This document shows, one piece after another, positions 40,737 through 48,883 of a DNA stretch of 64,000 nucleotides. Both the position numbers and the translations under genes were made by a program. The notes below the pieces were generated by a model. The model did not search any database. It was not told the origin of the DNA and was given only the letters and a program-made list of their open reading frames with translations. The DNA comes from Nitrospinaceae bacterium (lineage in GTDB: Bacteria > Nitrospinota > Nitrospinia > Nitrospinales > Nitrospinaceae), in assembly GCA_029261395.1 (NCBI GenBank), contig JAJDBJ010000005.1, positions 1 through 64,000 on the forward strand. The letters run 5' to 3'. Every line of letters begins with the position of its first letter. Position 1 is the first letter of the stretch.

Positions 40737-42794
40737 TTACTCCTGCGCCGGCAAGAAGATGGCTTCCTGACGTTTCAAACGTTCCGTCCTGCGGCGAGCT
40801 TCCAGCCGGTCCGGCCACACGGCGATCATGGTTCCAAACGCGATGACCCAGCCACCCGTCCACATCCACTTGACCATCGGCATGACATACACCTTGACGG
40901 TGACCGACGCATCTTTAAAATAACCCGTCTTGCCATCATCCTTTGTGACCAGGTTATCCCCTTTAAAGTCCGCCAGGATCATATACAAATCTTCTTTGAG
41001 CGTGGACCTCAAGTCCACTTCAGAAATCGGTTGTTTCTGCCCCTTGTAAAACTCTTTTTCCGGGTAGCCGACAAATATCCGTTCGCCATCCCTTTCAATA
41101 CCCAATTGAGCGACGACCCGTTCCTTGGTATCGTTCGACTTGATCCAAAGGAGTTTTTCAAAGGTGATGTCGTACCCGCGGAGTTCAAAACGATCGCCCT
41201 CTTTCAGGTGTTTCTCCACGTTGGTGCTGTACGACTGGGACCCGGCGATCCCTGCAAAGATCAGGACCACACCCAAATGAACGATATAACCTCCGTATCG
41301 GCTTTTATTTTTCCAGACCATGCCGGACAACGCGCCGACCGGGGACTCGCCATGGGCTTCCATGCGGGCACCGGTGCCTTTCTGGAATTCGATGAGCATG
41401 GACGTCATCACAAAAATGCACAGGATGAAAGTGATGTAAGTAAAGATTTCCGATTTGTCGGTGAGCGGTACGAACGGAAATAAAATGGCGGCACCTATCA
41501 CCGCCGCCAGAATGGGTTTCGTAAAATTCTTTTTCAGGTTCGACCAACTGGATCGACGCCACGCGATGACGGGTCCGATGCCGATCAACGCCAGCAAGAC
41601 CATGCCGATGGGCACGTTCACCTGATTGTAGAACGGCGGACCGACAGTGATTTTCACTCCACGGAAGGCTTCGGAGACGATCGGGAAAATGGTGCCCCAG
41701 AATGTGGAGAATGCGATTCCCAGAAGTACCAGGTTGTTGAGCAGAAAACTGGCCTCACGGGACAAGAACGAGTCGAGTTCATTTTTACTTTTCAACAGTT
41801 GCAGACGCAGTAAAATCATCGTTACCGAAAATGCGACGATCACGCCCAGGAATCCCAGGAAGTAATAACCGAGTGTCGCTTCGTCAAACGTATGCACCGA
41901 CTGGATCAACCCGCTTCGTGTAATGAAGGTGCCGAAGATGGTCATCACGAACGTCAGCAGAACCAGCGACATGTTCCAGACCTTCATCATGTCCTTCTTC
42001 TCCTGAATCATCACCGAATGCAGATACGCGGTGGCAACGATCAACGGCATAAACGCCGCGTTCTCCACCGGGTCCCACGCCCAGTAACCGCCCCAGCCCA
42101 GCTCAACATATGCCCACTGCGCGCCGAACAGGTTTCCCATGCACAGGAAAAACCACGATACCAGCGTCCATTTCCGGGTCAGGCGAATCCAGCCATCGTC
42201 CAGGTTTTTAGTGAGCAGTGCGGCGACAGCAAAGGCAAAGGGTACGGTGAACCCGACATACCCCAGGTACAAGGTCGGCGGGTGAATCACCATCCAGTAA
42301 TTTTGGAGGAGCGGGTTCAGGCCCCGGCCATCTGGCGGAGGTACGGGAAGACGCTCAAAAGGATTGGTCGAAAAGTTGAGGAGCACCAGAAAAAACAGGG
42401 TGATGACCATCATCACCGCCAGTGCAATGGGTACCAGCCGGACATTCTGCTTCCGGTTCTGGACATGAACCACCATCATGTAGGTGGTGAGAATCAGAGT
42501 CCAGAAAAGGAGCGATCCTTTTTGTCCGCCCCAGAACGAGGAAAACTTGTAGAACACATCGAGGTCGATATTGGAATAGGCGGCAACGTATTGCAGGCTG
42601 AAATCGTTGGTCAGAAAAGCCTTCCACAGCGCGACGGAAGAAACCATGATACAGGCCCACACGATGATGGGGGTTTTGTCGGCACTCATGTAAACGTCGA
42701 CCCGGTTGCTCCGGAAAGCCATCACATAGGAAACAACCCCGTAAATGGCCGTTGCCAGGGCCAGCAATAATGCGAATTCTCCGATATCATTCAT
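40737..42794 (-). CDS. ccmF: Heme lyase CcmF
   Basis: 685 residues with about 14 transmembrane helices. The WWD domain reads GWGGYWAWDPVENAAFMP; histidines thought to ligate heme occur in NYWMVIHPPTLYLGY and in the later periplasmic and membrane loops, e.g. GGYIVHLGVVLIFAGIAGS. CcmF joins heme from CcmE to the CXXCH cysteines of apocytochrome c together with CcmH. The gene follows ccmE by 87 bp and directly abuts ccmH. Confidence 0.95.
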   Translation of the reverse strand: MNDIGEFALLLALATAIYGVVSYVMAFRSNRVDVYMSADKTPIIVWACIMVSSVALWKAFLTNDFSLQYVAAYSNIDLDVFYKFSSFWGGQKGSLLFWTLILTTYMMVVHVQNRKQNVRLVPIALAVMMVITLFFLVLLNFSTNPFERLPVPPPDGRGLNPLLQNYWMVIHPPTLYLGYVGFTVPFAFAVAALLTKNLDDGWIRLTRKWTLVSWFFLCMGNLFGAQWAYVELGWGGYWAWDPVENAAFMPLIVATAYLHSVMIQEKKDMMKVWNMSLVLLTFVMTIFGTFITRSGLIQSVHTFDEATLGYYFLGFLGVIVAFSVTMILLRLQLLKSKNELDSFLSREASFLLNNLVLLGIAFSTFWGTIFPIVSEAFRGVKITVGPPFYNQVNVPIGMVLLALIGIGPVIAWRRSSWSNLKKNFTKPILAAVIGAAILFPFVPLTDKSEIFTYITFILCIFVMTSMLIEFQKGTGARMEAHGESPVGALSGMVWKNKSRYGGYIVHLGVVLIFAGIAGSQSYSTNVEKHLKEGDRFELRGYDITFEKLLWIKSNDTKERVVAQLGIERDGERIFVGYPEKEFYKGQKQPISEVDLRSTLKEDLYMILADFKGDNLVTKDDGKTGYFKDASVTVKVYVMPMVKWMWTGGWVIAFGTMIAVWPDRLEARRRTERLKRQEAIFLPAQE

Positions 42795-42881
42795 ATAGTA
42801 ATTGTCCTGTCGCCTCTGGCACGGTGGAATCCACTTGAAATGAAGTCAGCACCACTTCGCCTTGAAGACTCAGTTTGGGAG

Positions 42882-43373
42882 TTAGATTGTAGTTTTTCCG
42901 GGCTGGATATTGGGTGATTCCAAAACTGGCGGTTTGTCCTTGCCATAAGGAACGTTCCCGGGATGGGTTTTACCCGCTTCCTTTTCTGCTTCATATTTGG
43001 AAGGACAACTGGTCATCAACGTATTCGCGTGGAACACCCCGTCCCTTCCCAAAGTACCTTCCACCACCACTTCCCGGCCATCTTCAAACATGTCGGGAGT
43101 AACGCCTTTATAGGTCACGGGCAACGTCGCTTTATTCTCTTCAATCCGAAAGGAAACCAGAAGCGCATTGTCCGGGCTCCGGTTGATCGACCCGTTGACC
43201 ACTTTACCCTTCACCTTGATCCCGGCGCCATGATACTGGGCTGGGGCAACTGTCAACTCGTCCACTGTCAGGAAAAACTTGGACGTGGTGCTGATGCTGG
43301 TGGTGATCAGATACCCCACCGCCAGAACAATCAAAACGCTACCAATGATAAATTTGATCTGCTTGGATTTCAT
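42882..43373 (-). CDS. ccmE: Heme chaperone CcmE, CxxxY type
   Basis: 163 residues: N-terminal anchor (about 7-25) and OB-fold domain (FFLTVDELTVAPAQYHGAGI, KVKGKVVNGSI, LLVSFRIEEN, FEDGREVVVEGTL). The covalent heme site, HxxxY in most bacteria, is here TSCPSKYEAE, with C123 in place of the histidine and Y127 kept. CxxxY CcmE defines the variant called System I*, known from archaea and some Desulfovibrio-like bacteria. The C-terminal tail is long and polar. It heads the ccm operon behind a good promoter. Confidence 0.94.
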   Translation of the reverse strand: MKSKQIKFIIGSVLIVLAVGYLITTSISTTSKFFLTVDELTVAPAQYHGAGIKVKGKVVNGSINRSPDNALLVSFRIEENKATLPVTYKGVTPDMFEDGREVVVEGTLGRDGVFHANTLMTSCPSKYEAEKEAGKTHPGNVPYGKDKPPVLESPNIQPGKTTI

Positions 43374-43812
43374 TATCTATATTCTCAGCCCCGGAACCGG
43401 GTTAAAGGGTTAAAAAATAGGCTACTTTCCTGCTTTTGTGCTCATAGTATCACTCCCAAAATACCCCTGTCAAAGCAAATCCCCGCCCAACTCACAATCG
43501 CCCAGCTAACCTAAAAACCAGACTCTTCGTCGCGATGTTCCTCAGAATGACATTGAAACCCTGATTTGTCATCTTGTGTACCAGCGAAAGATCTGGGTTC
43601 TCATCCTTTCATCCCGCCGAAAAGTGCAGACAAGGAAAATCCCCCCGGCCCCCTTCCAAGAAGAGGAGTTTTTATTCTGTCCCCCTTGCCTGGGTGGCGA
43701 ACCGCCACGGGTAAATTGATATCCGTGAATTGCACCCAAGGATCATCACTTGCTGTGAACTGTCAGCCCGCTCCCCCTCCGGGTAGGAGGTGTACATTTT
43801 TCGCTTTTTTTG
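43374..43812. other. Intergenic region between divergent ccm operon and dcw cluster
   Basis: About 440 bp without a credible gene. It contains the ccmE promoter at its left end and the mraZ promoter just beyond its right end. In between, about 43530-43620 carries segments such as CTCAGAATGACATTG and CCAGCGAAAGATCTGGG that resemble common dispersed intergenic repeats. No stable terminator-like hairpin with a T run is seen. Confidence 0.5.
43444..43473 (-). promoter_or_regulatory. Promoter of the ccm operon
   Basis: On the minus strand a perfect TTGACA (43468-43473), an 18-bp spacer and TACTAT (43444-43449) with an extended TG one base before the -10. The ccmE start is about 70 bp downstream. 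Confidence 0.65.
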
Positions 43813-43840
43813 TTGACAGAATGTCGCATTGTGGTAGCAT
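43813..43840 (+). promoter_or_regulatory. Promoter of the dcw cluster
   Basis: Perfect TTGACA (43813-43818), a 16-bp spacer and TAGCAT (43835-43840). The expected start of transcription, near 43847, falls inside a set of 10-bp periodic repeats. Confidence 0.65.
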
Positions 43841-43841
43841 A

Positions 43842-43866
43842 GTGTCTTAATGTGTCACAAAGTGTT
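43842..43866 (+). promoter_or_regulatory. Candidate MraZ operator: three GTGT(C/T) repeats every 10 bp
   Basis: GTGTC at 43842, GTGTC at 43852 and GTGTT at 43862, exactly one helical turn apart, directly after the -10 box. MraZ proteins are known to bind short direct repeats with 10-bp spacing in their own promoter (TGGGN in E. coli; AAAGTG-type in mycoplasmas). The third unit here sits within AAAGTGTT. Inference from spacing and position. Confidence 0.55.
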
Positions 43867-43905
43867 ACGAACCGATTATCCAAGCATCATCTCCTGGCAG
43901 AGACA

Positions 43906-44289
43906 ATGAACGGTTTTTTAGGTACTTACAGCGTAAATATGGACGAAAAGGGCCGCCTCAACGTGCCTTCCAAGTTCAAGGCCATCATGGAGCGTCTTTA
44001 CGACCCCAACTTGGTGGTAGCTGTCATGGATAACTTTCTGATCGCCTTTCCCCAGAAGGAATGGCAGGTCAATGAGGAAAAATTGAACAGTTTGTCCGGG
44101 CTGGACCGGGAAGATCGGCAAAAGATGAGGGAATTTTATTCCCAGGCCAGCGAGTGTGAGTTGAAATCCGGAAAGCTTCTGGTTCCCCAGTTTCAGCGGG
44201 AAATCGCCGGATTGAGCAAGGAGGTCGTACTGGTCGGGATGTCAAAAACGTTTGAAATTTGGGCGGGGGATCGATGGAACAAATCTTAA
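43906..44289 (+). CDS. mraZ: Transcriptional regulator MraZ
   Basis: 127 residues from the ATG at 43906; a longer frame to a GTG at 43852 would run through the operator-like repeats and adds residues absent from the family. Two AbrB-like/SpoVT domains: the first begins GTYSVNMDEKGRLNVPSKFK, the second ECELKSGKLLVPQFQREIAG. MraZ forms rings, binds repeats in the dcw promoter and represses the cluster. The RNA-methyltransferase gene follows at once. The ribosome-binding site is weak. Confidence 0.93.
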   Translation: MNGFLGTYSVNMDEKGRLNVPSKFKAIMERLYDPNLVVAVMDNFLIAFPQKEWQVNEEKLNSLSGLDREDRQKMREFYSQASECELKSGKLLVPQFQREIAGLSKEVVLVGMSKTFEIWAGDRWNKS

Positions 44290-44317
44290 CCGCTCAACCC
44301 ATGGGAGGGCAACCGCC

Positions 44318-45256
44318 ATGGTGGACTATCACATACCCGTACTGAGAGAGGAGGTCCTCCATTATTTAAACGCCGGGGACAAACACCTCATCGTCGACGG
44401 AACATTAGGCGATGGGGGGCATACCGAAGCAATTCTGCAGAATTCCGGGCCGCAATGCCGGGTTCTGGGAATCGACCGGGATGCCGAGGCCCTGGCCCGA
44501 GCCCGCAAGCGTTTGGCTCCTTTTGGAGAACGGACCATTTTGGTACACGGGAATTACAGTGACATCCAAAGCATCCTGGCCCAAAGAAACATCCAGGGAA
44601 TCGACGGCTTGCTTTTGGATCTCGGGGTTTCGTCCCGACAGTTGGACACTGCCGAGCGCGGGTTCAGCTTCACGCACGACGGACCTCTCGACATGCGAAT
44701 GGATCGGGAGGATACAGCGACAGCGGCGGACCTGCTCGAAACGCTGTCCGATAAAGAATTAGAAGACATCATCAAGAATTACGGAGAAGAACGGCACTAT
44801 AAAAAGATCGTACGGTTTATCCGCAAAGCGCAGGGCAAAGGCCCCCTAAGAACCACTGCCTCTCTTGCAAATATCCTCTCCAGCGCGGTTAAGACTCCGC
44901 GCCCCGCAAGGATTCATCCCTCCACACGAACCTTCCAAGCCCTGCGCATTGCGGTCAACCGTGAACTCGATCATCTCCGAACCTCTCTTACCGACTCCCT
45001 GCAAGTTTTGAACGACACCGCCCGAATGGTGGTGATCTCCTTTCACTCCCTGGAAGACCGCATTGTGAAGCAGTTTTTTCAGGATGAAGAGAAATCATGC
45101 ATCTGTCCTCCAAAAATGCCGATTTGTATTTGCGATAAAACGAGTCGGATGAAGGTCATCACCCGCCGCGTGGTCACGCCGTCTGCGGAGGAAGTTAAGG
45201 CCAATCCTCGCGCTTCCAGCTCCAAGCTGAGAGCGGCTGAAAGAATTTATGCTTAA
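44318..45256 (+). CDS. rsmH: 16S rRNA m4C1402 methyltransferase RsmH
   Basis: 312 residues from the ATG at 44318, with GGAGGG upstream; the frame extends further 5' but without a site. Typical start YHIPVLREEVLHYLN, SAM-binding VDGTLGDGGHTEAIL, LLLDLGVSSRQLDTAERGFS (read in parts), and end SFHSLEDRIVKQFF followed by ITRRVVTPSAEEVKANPRASS. A cysteine cluster (SCICPPKMPICICDK) near residue 260 is also common in the family. Overlaps ftsL by 8 bp. Confidence 0.96.
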   Translation: MVDYHIPVLREEVLHYLNAGDKHLIVDGTLGDGGHTEAILQNSGPQCRVLGIDRDAEALARARKRLAPFGERTILVHGNYSDIQSILAQRNIQGIDGLLLDLGVSSRQLDTAERGFSFTHDGPLDMRMDREDTATAADLLETLSDKELEDIIKNYGEERHYKKIVRFIRKAQGKGPLRTTASLANILSSAVKTPRPARIHPSTRTFQALRIAVNRELDHLRTSLTDSLQVLNDTARMVVISFHSLEDRIVKQFFQDEEKSCICPPKMPICICDKTSRMKVITRRVVTPSAEEVKANPRASSSKLRAAERIYA

Positions 45257-45566
45257 GTTCGCTCACAAACTGGTGACCGAATGGTTTCACGTATCGCCCC
45301 GGGAGTTTGGGGTCGTTGTTCTAACAGGCTTTCTTTTTCTTGTGTGTGCTCTGGTCTATGTCTGGCCCAACGTCAAGATGGTGAATCTGGCTTATGAGTT
45401 CCAGAAGCAGAAACGCCTGCATCAGGATCTGATTCAGGTCAACAGCCTGCTGAAACTCGAACGGGACAGCTTGATGTCGCTGGACCGCATTCAGTATCTG
45501 GCAGAGACCCAGATCGGAATGAAAGAGCCGCAACCGGGCCAAGTGGTCACCATTCTATTGAAATAA
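45249..45566 (+). CDS. ftsL: Cell division protein FtsL-like
   Basis: 105 residues: short cytoplasmic N terminus, one transmembrane helix (about 20-39, FGVVVLTGFLFLVCALVYVW), and a periplasmic coiled coil (FQKQKRLHQDLIQVNSLLKLERDSLMSL, here in overlapping heptads) ending in a small tail with GMKEPQPGQVV. Sequence is poorly conserved in the family; position between rsmH and the transpeptidase gene makes the call. It bridges FtsB/FtsQ and activates FtsWI. Confidence 0.88.
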   Translation: MLKFAHKLVTEWFHVSPREFGVVVLTGFLFLVCALVYVWPNVKMVNLAYEFQKQKRLHQDLIQVNSLLKLERDSLMSLDRIQYLAETQIGMKEPQPGQVVTILLK

Positions 45567-45570
45567 CATC

Positions 45571-47316
45571 ATGCGAAATCATAAATCCAAATCCAGTGTC
45601 ACCTCCCCGCAGGCCGTCAAGGGCAGGCTGGCCATGGTGTCCCTGTTCCTGACCGCCCTGGGTCTCATATTGGTGGGGCGGCTGGTCCAGCTCCAGATCA
45701 TCCAGCACGATCGCCTCGCCGCCCAATCGGATAGACAGTATCTGCGAACCGTGGAAATCACTTCCGGTCGGGGCAATATTTATGACCGCAACCGCAACCA
45801 GCTGGCCACCAACATTCAGGTCGAATCGGTTTACGCCGACCCCAAGAGCATCACCGACAAAAATAACACTGCCCGCATACTCGCCACCGCGCTGAAGCTG
45901 GACCCCAAGACGGTTCTGAAAAAATTGAAGTCCGACCGGCATTTTGTCTGGATCAAACGCAAAGGCGAAATGAACGCCGTAGAAAAACTCAAGCAGTTGG
46001 GTCTCTCCGGTATCGGATTTATCGCTGAAGCCAAACGGTACTACCCGAAACGCAAACTTGCCGCCAGCACCCTCGGTTTCGTGGGGCTGGACAATCAGGG
46101 CCTGTCCGGAGTCGAACACTTCCATCACGCCGTTTTGAAGGGGAATCCGCAACGATCCGTGCTGGAAAAAGATGCGCGCGGACGTTTTTTGTGGACCACC
46201 GCCTACGCCCAAGAGATCAACAAGGGAAAGCGGGACGTCGTGCTGACCTTGGACGAAGTTATCCAGTTTATCGCGGAGCGGGAGCTTAAAAAGCAGGTTC
46301 AGGAATACCAGGCAAAAAGCGGGCTGGCGATTGTTATGGACCCATTTACCGGCGCCATTTACGCCCTGGCCTCCGCCCCCGAGTTCAACCCGAACAACTA
46401 CTCGGCCTATCCCAAGAGCTTCTGGAGAAACGACGCCGTGGCCAGTGCCTACGAGCCGGGTTCGATTTTCAAGCCGATTGTCGCCGCCGCGACTCTGGAA
46501 GAAGGTCTGGCGGGACCGGACGATATCTTTTTTTGTGAAAACGGATCACTCCAAATAGGCAAGTCACACATCGGCGAGGCCGACAACCATCAGTTCGGAT
46601 GGTTGACTCTGCGCAACATCATTGCCAAGTCGAGCAACATCGGCGCTATCAAGATTGCTCAGAAACTGGGTAAAGACCGCTTCTACGGCTACATGCAAAA
46701 GTTTGGGTTCGGTGACAAACTGGGGGTCGATCTCCCGGGAGAAGCTTCGGGATCCCTGCAAACTCTCCCGCAGTGGTCGGGGTTGTCTCTGGCTTCCATG
46801 TCTTTCGGTCATGAAATAGCCGTGACTCCCATCCAGATGGCTTCCGCCATTGCCACCATCGCCAATGGCGGAACGCTTGTCCGCCCGCGCATGACCCAGT
46901 CCATTCTCAAAAATGGCGCTATTGAAAAAACTTTCGAGCCCGAGGTCATGCAGTCGGTGCTGTCTGAAGAAACCAGTCGGCAGATGATCAACATTCTCAA
47001 ATCGGTGGTGAAAAACGGAACCGGCCGCAAAGCCGCGATCCCCGGCTTTGAAGTCGCGGGTAAAACCGGCACCGCTCAAAAGATCGACCCGGCGACTCAC
47101 AGTTATTCGAAAAGCAAATATCTCGCGTCGTTCATCGGATTCGTTCCGGCGGACGCGCCCCGGCTGGTCATCCTGGTGATGATCGACGAGCCGCAAAAAT
47201 CGTATTGGGGAGGCGAAGTGGCCGCCCCGGTGTTTCAAAGAATTGCCCGGAAAACGTTGCGGTATCTGAACATCCCTTCCAGTTTGGATCGGGTGTTTGT
47301 GCTCGACCGGGTGTAA
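45571..47316 (+). CDS. ftsI: Septal peptidoglycan transpeptidase FtsI (PBP3-like)
   Basis: 581 residues. Short cytoplasmic part, one membrane anchor (about 21-40), non-catalytic pedestal (ITSGRGNIYDRNRNQLATNI), then the transpeptidase domain with the active-site EPGSIFKP (Ser about 298), SSN motif (AKSSNIGAIK) and KTGT (VAGKTGTAQ near 497). No PASTA domains. It cross-links septal peptidoglycan with FtsW. It lies 4 bp after ftsL. Confidence 0.95.
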   Translation: MRNHKSKSSVTSPQAVKGRLAMVSLFLTALGLILVGRLVQLQIIQHDRLAAQSDRQYLRTVEITSGRGNIYDRNRNQLATNIQVESVYADPKSITDKNNTARILATALKLDPKTVLKKLKSDRHFVWIKRKGEMNAVEKLKQLGLSGIGFIAEAKRYYPKRKLAASTLGFVGLDNQGLSGVEHFHHAVLKGNPQRSVLEKDARGRFLWTTAYAQEINKGKRDVVLTLDEVIQFIAERELKKQVQEYQAKSGLAIVMDPFTGAIYALASAPEFNPNNYSAYPKSFWRNDAVASAYEPGSIFKPIVAAATLEEGLAGPDDIFFCENGSLQIGKSHIGEADNHQFGWLTLRNIIAKSSNIGAIKIAQKLGKDRFYGYMQKFGFGDKLGVDLPGEASGSLQTLPQWSGLSLASMSFGHEIAVTPIQMASAIATIANGGTLVRPRMTQSILKNGAIEKTFEPEVMQSVLSEETSRQMINILKSVVKNGTGRKAAIPGFEVAGKTGTAQKIDPATHSYSKSKYLASFIGFVPADAPRLVILVMIDEPQKSYWGGEVAAPVFQRIARKTLRYLNIPSSLDRVFVLDRV

Positions 47317-47326
47317 CGCAAGTCCT

Positions 47327-47368
47327 GAAGGTGAAACAGGCGGTTTCCAAACCGCAAGGCTCACCTTC
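47327..47368 (+). promoter_or_regulatory. Two-step hairpin between ftsI and murE
   Basis: An outer 8-bp stem GAAGGTGA / TCACCTTC and an inner GCGGTTT / AAACCGC stem are separated by a symmetrical 5-nt internal loop on each side. It fills the 64-bp gap before murE and has no T run, so it could stabilise or process the message and not end it. Confidence 0.45.
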
Positions 47369-47380
47369 ATCCGAGTGTTT

Positions 47381-48883
47381 ATGGGTCAACAACTTTTAGA
47401 CCTGATTGAGGGTTATCCCATGGCTGACGTAACAGGAACGCTGGAACGCGATATTTCATCCATCGCCTACGACTCCCGCAAGGTGGAGCCGGAAGGACTG
47501 TTCATCGCCATGCCCGGCCACCACCACGACGGTGGACGGTTTATCGGACAAGCCATCGAAAAGCAGGCTGCGGCATTCGTCACGGAAATGCCTCAACAGA
47601 AGATTGCCGAAGCCGGTTTACAGAACTCCGGCGTCACGGCCATTCATGTAGACGATTCACGTCACGCGCTGGCCTGGGTGTCCGACCATTTTTACGGACG
47701 CCCGTCGGATCAACTGGATTTGATCGGCATCACGGGAACCAACGGCAAAACCACGTTGACCTATCTGCTGGAACGGATTTTTGAAACCGCAGGACATTCC
47801 TGCGGCGTCATCGGTTCCATCAATTACCGCTACGGCGGAACGGAGTACCCAGCCCCCATGACCACACCGGAGGCGCTGGAGATCAACCGCATGCTTTCGG
47901 AAATGACCGGCCAGGGGGTCGAGAAATGTTGCATTGAGGTGTCTTCCCATTCGCTGGCACTCAAGCGGGCGCGCGAGTTGCGGTTTGCGGTGGGAGTGTT
48001 CACCAACCTCACGCGGGATCATCTCGATTATCACAAAACGCTCGAACACTATAAGGACAGCAAGAAAATTTTGTTCCGGGACTGCAAAATTCAAAAACAG
48101 GTCATCAACATCGATGACCCGGTGGGACGTGAAATTGTACAGGAAAATCCCATTGAAACTCTGACCACCGGCTTGGACTCGTCTGCTGACGTAACGGCGG
48201 AGGATTGTGTTTTGTCCGAAGACGGCATCCGGTTCACACTGAAAACCCCTTCAGGCTCCCACGCCATCCAGTCCCCTCTGCTGGGACGGCACAATGCGTA
48301 CAACCTGCTTTCGGCCTCTGCGGTCGCGTTGACGCAGGGAGTTTCGCTGGCCCACATTGGGCAGGGGATTCAATCGCTGGAACGTGTTCCGGGGCGATTT
48401 GAAAAAGTACAGCAAGGTCAGGACTTCATTGTCGCGGTCGATTACGCGCATACGGATGACGCTTTGGCCAATGCCCTGAAAGCCGCCCGGGCCATCTCAG
48501 AAAATCGCGTGATCGTCGTATTCGGATGCGGTGGCGACCGCGACCCCGGCAAGCGCAAGGAAATGGGGCGTGTTGCGTTGGAGATGAGCGATTTCGCCAT
48601 CATCACTTCCGACAATCCCCGCACGGAAGACCCGGAACAGATTATCCGGCAGGTGTGCGAGGGTGTCCCCGCGAACCGGAAACGCAATGAACATTACACG
48701 GTCCTTCCCAACCGCCGGGAAGCGATTAATTTTGCTATTGGCCGGGCGCAAACAGGCGATCTGGTGTTGATCGCCGGCAAAGGTCATGAGGACTACCAGA
48801 TTCTCAGTACCGGGAAAATTCATTTTGATGATCGTGAAGAGGCGGAACGAGCTCTGAGAGAAAGACTCGGTGCTAATGGATAG
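47381..48883 (+). CDS. murE: UDP-MurNAc-tripeptide synthetase MurE (meso-DAP type)
   Basis: 500 residues from the ATG at 47381; the longer frame starts inside the upstream hairpin. Adds the third residue of the peptide stem. Mur ligase ATP loop GITGTNGKTTLTYLLE, YPAPMTTPEALEINRML, central VDYAHTDDALANAL, and the substrate motif TSDNPRTEDP, where DNPR marks meso-diaminopimelate enzymes. Ends RALRERLGANG overlapping murF by a few bases. Weak ribosome-binding site. Confidence 0.95.
   Translation: MGQQLLDLIEGYPMADVTGTLERDISSIAYDSRKVEPEGLFIAMPGHHHDGGRFIGQAIEKQAAAFVTEMPQQKIAEAGLQNSGVTAIHVDDSRHALAWVSDHFYGRPSDQLDLIGITGTNGKTTLTYLLERIFETAGHSCGVIGSINYRYGGTEYPAPMTTPEALEINRMLSEMTGQGVEKCCIEVSSHSLALKRARELRFAVGVFTNLTRDHLDYHKTLEHYKDSKKILFRDCKIQKQVINIDDPVGREIVQENPIETLTTGLDSSADVTAEDCVLSEDGIRFTLKTPSGSHAIQSPLLGRHNAYNLLSASAVALTQGVSLAHIGQGIQSLERVPGRFEKVQQGQDFIVAVDYAHTDDALANALKAARAISENRVIVVFGCGGDRDPGKRKEMGRVALEMSDFAIITSDNPRTEDPEQIIRQVCEGVPANRKRNEHYTVLPNRREAINFAIGRAQTGDLVLIAGKGHEDYQILSTGKIHFDDREEAERALRERLGANG

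Noticed and set aside
43852-43905. N-terminal extension of MraZ from a GTG
   Set aside because: It would translate the operator-like repeats and add 18 residues absent from the MraZ family; the ATG at 43906 opens the normal NGFLGTY start.
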